Of a DNA stretch of 27,134 nucleotides, positions 14,443 to 22,680 are shown in pieces. This DNA comes from Thermoleophilia bacterium (GTDB lineage: Bacteria; Actinomycetota; Thermoleophilia; Gaiellales; Gaiellaceae), in assembly GCA_014534155.1 (NCBI GenBank), contig JACVSB010000003.1, positions 1 to 27,134 on the forward strand, in the 5' to 3' direction. A program made the position numbers and the translations under genes. A model generated the notes under the pieces. It saw nothing but the letters and a program-made list of their open reading frames with translations, did no database searches and was not told the origin of the DNA. Each line of letters opens with the position of its first letter. Position 1 is the first letter of the stretch.

Positions 14443-15553
14443 GCGCCCGCTTCGCGTCCTCGGCGTCGGCGACGGGCGCTCGCTCGTGTTCCTGCGCTGG
14501 GCCTGGCGTCTCGCCGAGCGCGGGCACGAGATTCACTTCGTGAGCGACCGGATCACGACCCGCCCGGGCGAGCTGGACGGGATCACGCCGCACCGCCTCA
14601 CGAGCTTGACGCTCGGGACGCGGGTCAAGGGGTTTCGCCGTCTGCGCTTCCCAGCGGCGATCCGGGCGCTGGCGAAGGAGCTCGACGTCGACCTCGTCCA
14701 CGCGCACTACCTCCTCCCGTACGGGTACTGGGCGGCGCGGGCGGACGTGCACCCACTCGTCATGAGCCCTTGGAACACCGACATCTTCACGTACGGGCGC
14801 GAGCAGCGCCGCGGGCGGCGAAGAGTGCGGGCCGCGATCGCAGCCGGCGACCGGTACGTCGTCAGCTCGACGGAGAACGCCGAGGAGACGGCACGGCTCG
14901 GCGCCGATCCGGAGAAGGTCGAGCGCGTGGTCTGGTACGTGGATCTGCGCCCGTTCGGGCCGGAGAAGCGCGTTCCCGGCTTCGGCGCGCGTTTCGGGTG
15001 GCCCGCCGATTCCATCCTCGTCCTCTCGCTTCGAAACTACCGCCCCAACACGAACCTCGACGTGCTCCTTCGCGCGTTCGCGCGCGCACGTCGCGAGGTC
15101 CCACAGGCCCGGCTCATCCTCGCGGCCCGCGGCGGCTGGACGCGCGCCGAGACGGAGCGCCTGGTCGACGAGCTCGGCCTTCGGGACAGCGTCGCCTTCC
15201 ACTTCGCCGCGCCCGACGAGCTCCCCGAGCTCTGCGCGTCGGCCGACATCGGCGTCTCGATCGCGTCCACCGACGCAACGCCGGCCTCGATGGTCGAGTC
15301 GATGGCCTCGCGGCTGCCGATGCTCATGGGGGAAGCGGTCACCATCGACGAGTGGATTACCCAGGGCGAGGGCGGCGAGGTCGTCCCTCCCCGCGACGAG
15401 GACGCGGTTTCCCGGGCGCTCCTAACGCTCCTGTGCGACCCCGAGCTACGGGCGCGCTACGGCGAGCGGAACGAGCGTGTCGTCCGCGAGCGGCTCTCGG
15501 AGCACCCGGGAGCGCTTCTCGAGCGGGTCTACGAAAAGGTCCTCGCCCGTTGA
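14435..15553 (+). CDS. GT4-family glycosyltransferase
   Basis: 372 residues with the GT-B two-domain build. The N-terminal domain has LVHAHYLLPYGYWAA and VMSPWNTDIFTYG; the C-terminal domain has LVLSLRNYRPNTNLDVLLRAF (sugar-nucleotide domain entry), LILAARGG, and DIGVSIASTDATPASMVESMASRLPMLM, a variant of the GT4 EX7E region in which the first glutamate position is altered. The GTG at 14435 is preceded by a good purine-rich ribosome site (GAGAGG, 14421-14428 region). It overlaps the methyltransferase gene by eight bases and its TGA overlaps the next TTG. The likely role is addition of one sugar to a surface glycan; donor and acceptor are unknown. Confidence 0.88.
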   Translation: MAERPLRVLGVGDGRSLVFLRWAWRLAERGHEIHFVSDRITTRPGELDGITPHRLTSLTLGTRVKGFRRLRFPAAIRALAKELDVDLVHAHYLLPYGYWAARADVHPLVMSPWNTDIFTYGREQRRGRRRVRAAIAAGDRYVVSSTENAEETARLGADPEKVERVVWYVDLRPFGPEKRVPGFGARFGWPADSILVLSLRNYRPNTNLDVLLRAFARARREVPQARLILAARGGWTRAETERLVDELGLRDSVAFHFAAPDELPELCASADIGVSIASTDATPASMVESMASRLPMLMGEAVTIDEWITQGEGGEVVPPRDEDAVSRALLTLLCDPELRARYGERNERVVRERLSEHPGALLERVYEKVLAR

Positions 15554-17172
15554 GAGCGCTTTGCCTCGGGCTCGACGGCGCCGACTTCGACCTGGTCGAC
15601 GAGCTGCGCGGCCGCGGAAGGCTGCCGACGATCGCGCGACTTGCGGAGACGGGCGCGTTCGGCCCGCTGCATTCGACCATCCCTGCTCTTACCCCTACGG
15701 CCTGGTCGTCCTTCCTGACGGGACTGAACCCGGCCGGACACGGGATCTTCAACTTCACCACGAACCCGAATCGCGCGCGCTCGCGCGTCGAGAACGCAGC
15801 CAGCCGGGCGGGCGCTCCCTTCTGGCGGGCGCTCGGTGACGCCGGCGTGCGATCGGCGTTCGTCGGCATTCCGTTCACCTACCCGCCCGAGCCGGTGGCC
15901 GGCGTCCTCGTCACCGGCTACGGCGGTCCCCCGCGGCCGGCGATTCTCCCCGAGCGGGCGGCGGAGCGGATCTTCGCCGCCCACCCGGATCTCGTCACGG
16001 CCCGCCATCCGATGGCCGAGCGCTGGTGGGAGGACTACGGCCGCTTCACGGACCTCCTCGTCGACCACGTCGAGCAGACGGCCGATGTCTGCCGGATCTG
16101 CCTGGAGCTCGAGCCGGACCTCCGTCTTCTCTGCGCCAACTTCATGAGCTCCGACTTTGCCGGGCATCTCGGGTACGTCCGCTTCGACCCCGGCCACCCC
16201 GCCCACGACCCTGCGGCGGCGGGCGACGAGCTCGTGCAGGTGTACGAGGCAGTCGACCGCGCCTGCGGCGCGCTCATCGACCATGCCGCGCACCTCTGGG
16301 GGGAGGAGCCGACCGTCCTCATCCTTTCGGACCACGGGATGAAGCCGATCTACTGGGCTTTCCATCTGAACCGCTGGCTCGAGGAGGCCGGGTACCTGCG
16401 CTACCGGCGCCGCTCCCTGCAACCCCTCCGGCGCGGCGTGCTCGCGCGCGCGGCCGCCGCGGACCGCTATCTCGGCCGCACCCGCCGCCGCTACGCCGGC
16501 GCTCTCGACCGTGTCCCGCTGCTCCCGCGCCCGCGCCCGGCACGCGAGTTTGCCGATATCGACTTCGGCCGCACACGCGCGTACTCCTACGGCACGGGCG
16601 GCCAGATCTTCCTAAGCGAGGCGAGCGGTGCAGTCCGCGATCGTCGCTTCGAAGAGGAGCTCGTCCAGGCGCTCACAGACATCCGCCATCCCGAAACCGG
16701 CGAGCGCGCGTTCGACGTGAGACGAAAGGAAGAGCTGTACCGCGGTCCCTTCCTGCACAAGGCGCCGGAGCTCGTGATTCTTCCCCACGACGAGCGGATC
16801 CACGTCGACCAGTCGCGCCGGCACTACGCCGCCGCGTTCGAGCGCCACGAGCGGCTCGACCCTCGGGCGCAGTACGGCTACTCGGGCCACCACGGGCTGC
16901 GCGGGATCCTTGCGGCCGGCGGACCGGGTCTCTCGTCCGGTCCGCTCGAGCGGGACGCGGAGATCACCCAGGTCCCGGCGACGCTCCTTTCCCTCTTCGG
17001 ACTCAGCATGCCGATGGACGGCGTTCCACTCGCCCTCGCCGGTGAAGCGGGTGGGTTGAACGACGCGGCGGCCAGGGCCGAGCCGGCCGTGGGTGTCGTC
17101 GAAGAGCCCGTCTACTCCGAGGAGGAGGAGGCCGCCATGGCGGAGCGGCTCCGCGACCTGGGCTACGAGTGA
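15550..17172 (+). CDS. Alkaline-phosphatase-superfamily hydrolase/transferase (type I phosphodiesterase-like)
   Basis: 540 residues from a TTG at 15550 that overlaps the preceding TGA (TTGA); the frame is open far upstream but only as shadow of the GT4 gene. Two-metal-site landmarks are present: D9 in LGLDGAD, the probable nucleophile T48 in ALTPTAWSSFLTG (46-58), VLILSDHGMKP with D and H, and GYSGHHGLRG with the C-terminal histidine. The nucleophile is threonine, not the Cys/Ser of CxPxR sulfatases. Proteins of this type in glycan loci may hydrolyse or transfer phosphodiester groups on lipid-linked sugars. An arginine-rich insert (about 290-340) separates the halves. The C-terminal acidic tail ending RLRDLGYE is common in the family. 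Confidence 0.85.
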   Translation: MRALCLGLDGADFDLVDELRGRGRLPTIARLAETGAFGPLHSTIPALTPTAWSSFLTGLNPAGHGIFNFTTNPNRARSRVENAASRAGAPFWRALGDAGVRSAFVGIPFTYPPEPVAGVLVTGYGGPPRPAILPERAAERIFAAHPDLVTARHPMAERWWEDYGRFTDLLVDHVEQTADVCRICLELEPDLRLLCANFMSSDFAGHLGYVRFDPGHPAHDPAAAGDELVQVYEAVDRACGALIDHAAHLWGEEPTVLILSDHGMKPIYWAFHLNRWLEEAGYLRYRRRSLQPLRRGVLARAAAADRYLGRTRRRYAGALDRVPLLPRPRPAREFADIDFGRTRAYSYGTGGQIFLSEASGAVRDRRFEEELVQALTDIRHPETGERAFDVRRKEELYRGPFLHKAPELVILPHDERIHVDQSRRHYAAAFERHERLDPRAQYGYSGHHGLRGILAAGGPGLSSGPLERDAEITQVPATLLSLFGLSMPMDGVPLALAGEAGGLNDAAARAEPAVGVVEEPVYSEEEEAAMAERLRDLGYE

Positions 17173-18674
17173 GCGAGCTACAGGCGGTTCGGCCCGCTCC
17201 GCGCGAGGCGGGCGACCGACCGGGCGGAATCAGCGCCCTCGCACGCGACGCCGCGATCTACGGCTCTGTTCGCGTGCTCCTGAAGTCGCTCGCGTTCGTC
17301 CTCGTCCCGATCTACGCACGTTTCCTCGCCCCCTCCGAGTTCGGCGTCCTCGAGCTCGTTCTCGCCACCGTCGCGTTCGTCGACGTCCTCATCACGGCGA
17401 ACATGGACGGCGTCCTCGCCCGCTTCTACTTCGACAGGGAGGAGCGTGCCTGGCGCCGCCAGATCATCACCCTCTACCTCCTGATCGAGACGCTCTACCC
17501 GGCGCTCGTCGTCGGAGCCTTCATTCTCTTTTCGGGGGTGCTCTCGGAGACGATCGTCGGCGGCCCCGGCTACGCGGCGCTCCTCGTCGTCGCCCTTGTC
17601 GACGTCTTTCTGACGAACATCGTCGACCTGCCGCTCATCCTCTGCCGCGTCCGCCGAAAGCCGGTCACGTTCGCCGCCTACTCGCTCGCGCGTGGCGGGA
17701 CGCAGATCGTCCTGACGATCCTGCTCGTGGTCGTCTTCCAGCTCGGCGTCAAGGGGATCCTCGTCGCCTCGCTCGTCGCGACCTGCCTGGCCTTCGCGAT
17801 CACGCTCCGTGAGTACGTGGGCGATCTCACCCGCCGCGTGGAGTGGTCGGTCGCGCGCGAGATGGTCGCCTTCGCCTGGCCGGGCATCATCGGCGGCCTC
17901 GCCTTCTACGGGCTGAACCTCGTCGACCGGTTCGTCCTGCGCCAGTTCCACGGCCTCGAGGACAACGGCCTGTACGGGGTCGCATACCGCTTCAGCACCC
18001 TGATTCTCGTCGTCGTGACGGCCTTCCGTCTCGGCTGGACGCAGTGGCACTACTCCTGGCTGCGAAGCGGCCGTCACCCGGAGATGGTCGCACGCGGCGC
18101 CAACTACTACTTCTTCACCACCGGGTTCCTGACCGTGACGCTTGCCGCCTGGATCCTGCCGGTCTTCCACGTCCTCATGCCGAAGGAGTACTGGCAAGCG
18201 ACGCCCGCCGTCGCCCCGCTCGCGCTCGCCGCACTCTCCACCGGCGCCTACACCATCTTCGTAGTCGGGTTCAACGTGACGAAGCGGATGCGCCGCGTCC
18301 CCATGCTGACGATCGTCGCATGCGCGCTCGCGGTCGGGCTCTACTACCTGCTCATCCCGCCCTTCGCCTTCCTGGGGGCCGCCTGGGCGACGGCGATCGC
18401 CTTCGTCTTCCTCGCCGGCCTCGTGCACGTCTTCTCGCAGCGCCTCTACCCCGTCCCGTACGAGTGGCCGCGGATCGCCCTCGCCGCCGGCGGCGCGTTC
18501 GCGCTCGTCCTCGCGGCGCTCGCCGTGGACGAGTTCCTCGACGTGGCGCCGTCGCTTCCGGTGCGCGCCGCGCTCACCCTCGCCTACCCTACGGCGCTCC
18601 TCGCCCTCGGCTTCTTCCCCGCCCGCGACCTCGCGCGCGCCCGCTCCCTCGCCGCTAGGGTTCTCGGCCGGTGA
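17169..18674 (+). CDS. Wzx-like polysaccharide/oligosaccharide flippase
   Basis: 501 residues with about 12-14 membrane helices of the MATE/PST superfamily. The N-terminal LARDAAIYGSVRVLLKSLAFVLVPIYARFLAPSEFGVLELV is the typical first helix pair of O-unit flippases. WPGIIGGLAFYGLNLVDRFVLRQFHGLEDNGLYGVAYRFST matches the seventh-eighth helix region. Such proteins move lipid-linked glycan units across the inner membrane. The GTG start at 17169 overlaps the hydrolase stop (GTGA), and its own TGA overlaps the epimerase start in the same way. With the upstream glycosyltransferase and ligase it gives the operon a make-and-flip logic. Confidence 0.92.
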   Translation: MSELQAVRPAPREAGDRPGGISALARDAAIYGSVRVLLKSLAFVLVPIYARFLAPSEFGVLELVLATVAFVDVLITANMDGVLARFYFDREERAWRRQIITLYLLIETLYPALVVGAFILFSGVLSETIVGGPGYAALLVVALVDVFLTNIVDLPLILCRVRRKPVTFAAYSLARGGTQIVLTILLVVVFQLGVKGILVASLVATCLAFAITLREYVGDLTRRVEWSVAREMVAFAWPGIIGGLAFYGLNLVDRFVLRQFHGLEDNGLYGVAYRFSTLILVVVTAFRLGWTQWHYSWLRSGRHPEMVARGANYYFFTTGFLTVTLAAWILPVFHVLMPKEYWQATPAVAPLALAALSTGAYTIFVVGFNVTKRMRRVPMLTIVACALAVGLYYLLIPPFAFLGAAWATAIAFVFLAGLVHVFSQRLYPVPYEWPRIALAAGGAFALVLAALAVDEFLDVAPSLPVRAALTLAYPTALLALGFFPARDLARARSLAARVLGR

Positions 18675-19669
18675 CCGAACGGGGGAGCGCGCTCATCACC
18701 GGCGGGGCCGGGTTCATCGGGTCCCACCTTGCGGAGCGGCTCGTCGCCGACGGGTGGGACGTCTGGGCGCTCGACGACCTCTCCACGGGGTCGGAGGAGA
18801 ACGTGGCTGCGCTCCGGCGGCACCCGAACTTCCACCTCGTCGTCGACGACGTCCTCTCCGCGACGGTGGTGAACGAGCTCGTGTACAAGTGCGACGTCGT
18901 CTACCACCTCGCTGCGGCCGTCGGCGTCCGCCTGATCGTGGAGCAGCCGGTGCGGACGCTGGTCACGAACATCCAGGGCGCGGAGAACGTGCTCGAGCAC
19001 TGCAACCGCTTCGGCAAGCGCGTCCTCGTCGCCTCGACGTCCGAGGTGTACGGCGACCATCGCGAGGAGCGGCCGCTCGCCGAGGGCGACCGGCGCATCT
19101 ACGGCCCGACGACCGCGCGTCGCTGGGCGTACGCCGACTCGAAGGCGATCGACGAGTTCCTCGCGCTCGCGTACGCCGAGGAGCGGGGGCTCGACTGCGT
19201 GATCGCGCGGCTCTTCAACACGGTCGGCCCACGCCAGAGCGGCCAGTACGGGATGGTGATCCCGCGCTTCGTCGATGCGGCGCTCTCCGGGCGCCCGCTC
19301 GAGATCCATGGCGACGGCTCGCAGACGCGCTGCTTCTGCCACGTCGCGGACACCGTCCGCGCGCTGGTCGCGCTCATGGAGGAGCAGGGCGCGAGCGGCG
19401 AGATCTTCAACGTCGGCTCGACGGAGCGGATCACGATCAGGGGCCTCGCCGCGCGGATCATCGAGCTCACGCGGAGCGGCTCGGAGATCACGTTCCTCCC
19501 CTACGACGCCGTCTACGGCCACGGGATCGAGGACATGCTGCATCGGATCCCCTCGATCGCGAAGGCGAAGGCGGTGCTCGGGTGGGAGCCAGAGCGCTCC
19601 CTCGACGCCGTGCTCGCCGACGTGATCGAGCATCGCGGGGCCGGCGCGCTCGCGCCTGCGACGGACTAG
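18671..19669 (+). CDS. NAD-dependent nucleotide-sugar epimerase/dehydratase (extended SDR)
   Basis: 332 residues. The NAD-binding GGAGFIGSHL is at 11-20. The catalytic set is TSEVYG (123-128) and YADSK (154-158), preceded by YGPTTARRW, which is common to UDP-sugar decarboxylase/ArnA-like and 4,6-dehydratase relatives. RLFNTVGPRQSGQYGMVIPRFV and GDGSQTRCFCHVADT are substrate-domain blocks of the extended SDRs. It makes or modifies a UDP- or GDP-sugar for the same glycan. Whether it is a 4-epimerase or a decarboxylase cannot be decided by eye. It is last in the operon and shares a CTAG stop overlap with the facing GT4 gene. Confidence 0.92.
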   Translation: MTERGSALITGGAGFIGSHLAERLVADGWDVWALDDLSTGSEENVAALRRHPNFHLVVDDVLSATVVNELVYKCDVVYHLAAAVGVRLIVEQPVRTLVTNIQGAENVLEHCNRFGKRVLVASTSEVYGDHREERPLAEGDRRIYGPTTARRWAYADSKAIDEFLALAYAEERGLDCVIARLFNTVGPRQSGQYGMVIPRFVDAALSGRPLEIHGDGSQTRCFCHVADTVRALVALMEEQGASGEIFNVGSTERITIRGLAARIIELTRSGSEITFLPYDAVYGHGIEDMLHRIPSIAKAKAVLGWEPERSLDAVLADVIEHRGAGALAPATD

Positions 19670-20916
19670 CGGCGGAGCCGCGCGAGACCGCGCAGGAGCT
19701 CGGCGAGCTCGGCTACGCGAGCACGCCGGTCGAGGCGCGCCCGCAGGTCGGGCGAGAGCGGCGAGGCCTCGAGCGCCCCGGCGCGCCAGCGCCGCTCGAG
19801 CTCCACGAGCGCCGCCGCGATCCCGCCCACGTCGTCCGGGGCGACGACGAGGCCCGCGCCCGTCGAGCGCACGAGCTCCGCGGCGTGCCCGTCCGGCGGG
19901 ACGAGCGCGAGGATGGGCCTCTCCGCGGCGAGGTACTCGAAGACCTTTGCGGTCAGCACGGCGCGCCCGCGGCCCGCGGCCTCGGGGATGAGAAGGAGGA
20001 GCACCTCCGAGTCGCGCTGGAGCGCGAGCGCCTCCCGGCGCGGCACGAAGGGAATCGCCTCCACGCATTCGCGAAGGCCGTTTGCCTCCACCCACTCGCG
20101 GTCCCGCTGCGGAAAGCCGCCGACGAACCGCACGACCGCCGAGCCGTCCGTGCGCGCAAGCGCTTCCAGGAAGGGGCGGGGACTACGCCGCCCCGAGAAG
20201 CTCCCGGTGTGGGTGATGCGGAGGCGCTCCCCTGGCGAGTAGCGCAGGCCGTGGAAGTCGTCGAAGTCGCAGCCGTTCTCGACCACGTGCACGGTCACAC
20301 CCGGAAGGAGGCGCCGCATGCTCTCGGCCACCCCCTCGGAAGCCGCGACGACCGCGTCCGCGCGCCGGCCGACCAGCCGGGCGAGAGGCCGCTCGCCGCG
20401 GATCTCGCGCCGACGGTGGGCGAAGCCCACGATCGCGTCGCGCAGGTCGGCGACCCAGCGCGCCCCGGTCCAGGCGCGGACGGCGGCGCCGACCAGGTGC
20501 ACCGAGGCGGGGGGCGACGTCGTGAGCACGACGTCGATCGCCTCGCGGCGCACGATGCGGAGGGCGGCGGGGATCGCGGTCACGTTCCAGAGCACGCTTC
20601 CGTCCGGGACGAGGAGCGCGCGGAAGGTGATCCCGGCCTTGCGGCGAAGCCGGTCGAGCCCGCGACGGCCGTACAGCTCCTCGGCCGGAGCGCGCGCCCG
20701 CGGACCGATGTTGCGGGCGCGGTGCACGCGGACCCGCGGCGGCGGCCGCAGGGTCGGATCGCGGTGCAACCACTTCGGGTCGTCGGGCGCGAGCACATGC
20801 ACGTCGAAGCCGAGCTCCGAGAGGTGGGACGCGAGCTTCAGCGGCCGCTGGACGCCCGGCCCGCCCGCCGGAGGGAAGTAGAGCGAGACGATGAGGATCT
20901 TCACGCCGGCCGCCAT
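19666..20916 (-). CDS. GT4-family glycosyltransferase (WcaI/WbuB-like)
   Basis: 416 residues. It begins MAAGVKILIVSLYFPPAGGPGVQRPLKLASHL, the N-terminal glycine-rich loop typical of GT4 glycosyltransferases such as the fucosamine-transferase-like group. The C-terminal domain shows RITHTGSFSGRRSPRPFLEAL, VRFVGGFPQRD, and LLLLIPEAAGRGRAVLTAKVFEYLAAERPILAL; the latter covers the EX7E region. I chose the ATG at 20916; the GTG at 20904 (MKILIV...) is an equally fair start. It is transcribed away from the ATP-grasp gene across a 62-base gap. The frame continues upstream to 21189 only as shadow coding. Confidence 0.88.
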   Translation of the reverse strand: MAAGVKILIVSLYFPPAGGPGVQRPLKLASHLSELGFDVHVLAPDDPKWLHRDPTLRPPPRVRVHRARNIGPRARAPAEELYGRRGLDRLRRKAGITFRALLVPDGSVLWNVTAIPAALRIVRREAIDVVLTTSPPASVHLVGAAVRAWTGARWVADLRDAIVGFAHRRREIRGERPLARLVGRRADAVVAASEGVAESMRRLLPGVTVHVVENGCDFDDFHGLRYSPGERLRITHTGSFSGRRSPRPFLEALARTDGSAVVRFVGGFPQRDREWVEANGLRECVEAIPFVPRREALALQRDSEVLLLLIPEAAGRGRAVLTAKVFEYLAAERPILALVPPDGHAAELVRSTGAGLVVAPDDVGGIAAALVELERRWRAGALEASPLSPDLRARLDRRARVAELAELLRGLARLRR

Positions 20917-20966
20917 TCTCGCGGCCGGGAGCAGGCACGCCGCGCTTCCGGCGAAGGGGACGCGGC

Positions 20967-20972
20967 TATCCT
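20967..20972 (+). promoter_or_regulatory. Candidate -10 box for the second ATP-grasp gene
   Basis: TATCCT lies six bases before the GTG at 20979, in the divergent gap 20917-20978. The transcript would be leaderless. No convincing -35 and no box for the opposite GT4 gene could be found. Confidence 0.4.
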
Positions 20973-20978
20973 CGCCCG

Positions 20979-22022
20979 GTGCGCCCGCTGACCGTGCTCG
21001 TGACCGCCTCGGGCGCTCCGGGCACGGCGGCGCTGCTGCGCGCGCTCCGGCAGAACGGCGAGCGGGAGATCCGGCTCGTCGGCTGCGACATGAGCGAGCG
21101 CTCGATCGGTCGCTTCCTCTGCGACGCGTTCGCGACCGTGCCGGCCGGCGCCGACCCCGGGTTCGGAGACGCCGTACTCGAGCTCGCACGCCGCGAGCAC
21201 GTAGACCTCGTCCTCCCCCAGTCCTCGCACGACCTCGCGGGTCTCGCCACAGCGAGGGGCCGCCTGCGCGAAGCGGGGACGCTCGTGCTCGTCAGTTCGT
21301 CCGAGACCGTGCAAGCCGCGAACGACAAGGGCGAGTGCTACCGCCGCCTGCAGCGGGCCGGCGTGCGCGTCCCCGCATGGCGCTCAGTCCGGGGAGCCGA
21401 GGCGTTCGCCGCCGCCGCCCACGAGCTCGGCTACCCCGAGCGAGCCGTCTGCTTCAAGCCCGTGGTCGGCTCCGGGTCGCGCGGCTTTCGCGTCCTCGAC
21501 GCCACAGTGGATCGCCAGCAGCAGCTCCTGTACGAGCGGCCGGGAAGCCTCGCCCTGCGGCTCGAGGAGGTGCTCGCCCTCCTCCCTGCGGAGGGCGGCG
21601 AGGAGCTCCTCGTCATGGAGCTCGCGCGCGGCGGCGAGCGGACGATCGACGGGATCGCGGACGGCTCGACCGTCGTCTTCGGGCACGCGAAGACGCGGGA
21701 GGCCATGCGCGCCGGGCTCGCGATGTTCTTCCAAACCCTCACGGAGGGCGAGCTCATGGGGACGGCGAACCTCGTCGTCCGCGAGCTCACGATCGAGCAC
21801 TTCTTCAACATCCAGCTCGTCGGCGACCTCGTGATCGAGGTGAACCCGAGGATCTCGACCGTCGTCTACCAGGAGGACCTGAACCTCCCCTATCTGGGCG
21901 TCAAGCGGGCGCTCGGCGAGATCTCGGCGGAGGAGCTCGCCGCACGAACCGCGGCCGTCCGGCCGACGCGCCGCGCGCTCCGCTACTTCGACCAGGTGGA
22001 GTGGGACGAAGCGCCCGCGTAG
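20979..22022 (+). CDS. ATP-grasp enzyme, carbamoyl-phosphate-synthase-like
   Basis: 347 residues. The N-terminal domain (TVLVTASGAPGTAALLRALRQNGEREIRLVGCDM) resembles the pre-ATP-grasp domain of CarB-like proteins. The ATP-grasp part includes NDKGECYRRLQRAGVRVPAW, CFKPVVGSGSRGFRVLD (lysine and glycine-rich loop), ELLVMELARGGERTIDGI (hinge), and FFNIQLVGDLVIEVNPRISTV (Glu/Asn metal ligands). It differs clearly from the ATP-grasp protein encoded at 12510-13679. Similar proteins lie in many glycan loci and are thought to ligate amino or carboxylate groups to sugars or precursors; no substrate can be named. It faces the PIG-L gene with a four-base gap. Confidence 0.87.
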   Translation: MRPLTVLVTASGAPGTAALLRALRQNGEREIRLVGCDMSERSIGRFLCDAFATVPAGADPGFGDAVLELARREHVDLVLPQSSHDLAGLATARGRLREAGTLVLVSSSETVQAANDKGECYRRLQRAGVRVPAWRSVRGAEAFAAAAHELGYPERAVCFKPVVGSGSRGFRVLDATVDRQQQLLYERPGSLALRLEEVLALLPAEGGEELLVMELARGGERTIDGIADGSTVVFGHAKTREAMRAGLAMFFQTLTEGELMGTANLVVRELTIEHFFNIQLVGDLVIEVNPRISTVVYQEDLNLPYLGVKRALGEISAEELAARTAAVRPTRRALRYFDQVEWDEAPA

Positions 22023-22026
22023 CTCG

Positions 22027-22662
22027 TCAGGCGACGACGCGGTAGACCTCGAACACCTCGGCGTACTCGCGGCCGATGTTGATGCCGTGGGTGCGGGCGC
22101 GCGTCCAGATGTGCTCCGGGTTGGCGTAGTTTCGGTGTTGCTGTGAGGCGTAGCAGGCGAGCGCGTCGACCTTGCGCTCCACGTGCTCCCGCCGGAGCGA
22201 GACGTAGGCGCCGTAGGAGAAGTTGAAGTTGTTCCACGGGATCTCGTAGCCCAGGACGGTCGTCCGCTTGAACGCGCGGAGCCCCTCAGCGGCGACGACC
22301 TGGTGGTCCTGGTGGATGTCGTTCACGCTCGGCATGAAGACGGCGTCGGGGCGCCACTCGCCCGCAAGCGCGATCAGGAGCTCGAGGATGTCCTGGCGGC
22401 GCTCGGGAAACGTCCGCACCTCGAAGTCGTGCACGGTCAGGTTCTCCGGAGGGATCCCGATCGCGCTCGTCGCGGCGGCGACCTCGCGGGCGAGCGTGTC
22501 CGGTGCGAACCCCTCGGGCAGCGACTTCGTCGCCGTCGAGAAGGCCACGTAGCGTGTGTCCACGCCGGCGTCGCGGAGGCGGGCGATCGCGCCCCCGCAG
22601 CCGAACTCGCCGTCGTCCGTGTGCGGGGCGAGTACGAGCACGCGCCGCCACGCCTCGATCAT
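22027..22662 (-). CDS. PIG-L/LmbE-family zinc-dependent deacetylase
   Basis: 211 residues. The zinc-binding PHTDDGEFGCGG (13-24; H14, D17) replaces the usual AHPDDE with T for P and G for the following residue. The third ligand H120 is in NDIHQDHQ (115-121). The family removes N-acetyl groups from GlcNAc-containing molecules such as GlcNAc-PI, mycothiol or bacillithiol precursors, antibiotics and surface sugars. It lies 18 bases after the hydrolase gene at 22681-24054 and has a ribosome-site-like GGGAGG upstream of its ATG. Its neighbours suggest a glycan substrate. It may belong to the transcript that starts at the zur operator; the enzyme needs zinc. Confidence 0.92.
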   Translation of the reverse strand: MIEAWRRVLVLAPHTDDGEFGCGGAIARLRDAGVDTRYVAFSTATKSLPEGFAPDTLAREVAAATSAIGIPPENLTVHDFEVRTFPERRQDILELLIALAGEWRPDAVFMPSVNDIHQDHQVVAAEGLRAFKRTTVLGYEIPWNNFNFSYGAYVSLRREHVERKVDALACYASQQHRNYANPEHIWTRARTHGINIGREYAEVFEVYRVVA

Positions 22663-22680
22663 GCCGGCGCCTCCCGCTCG

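Noticed and set aside
15550..17172. Sulfatase (suggested by the nearby sulfur genes)
   Set aside because: The nucleophile region is TPTAW, not CxPxR or SxPxR. The same holds for the protein at 22681-24054 (TVPAW).
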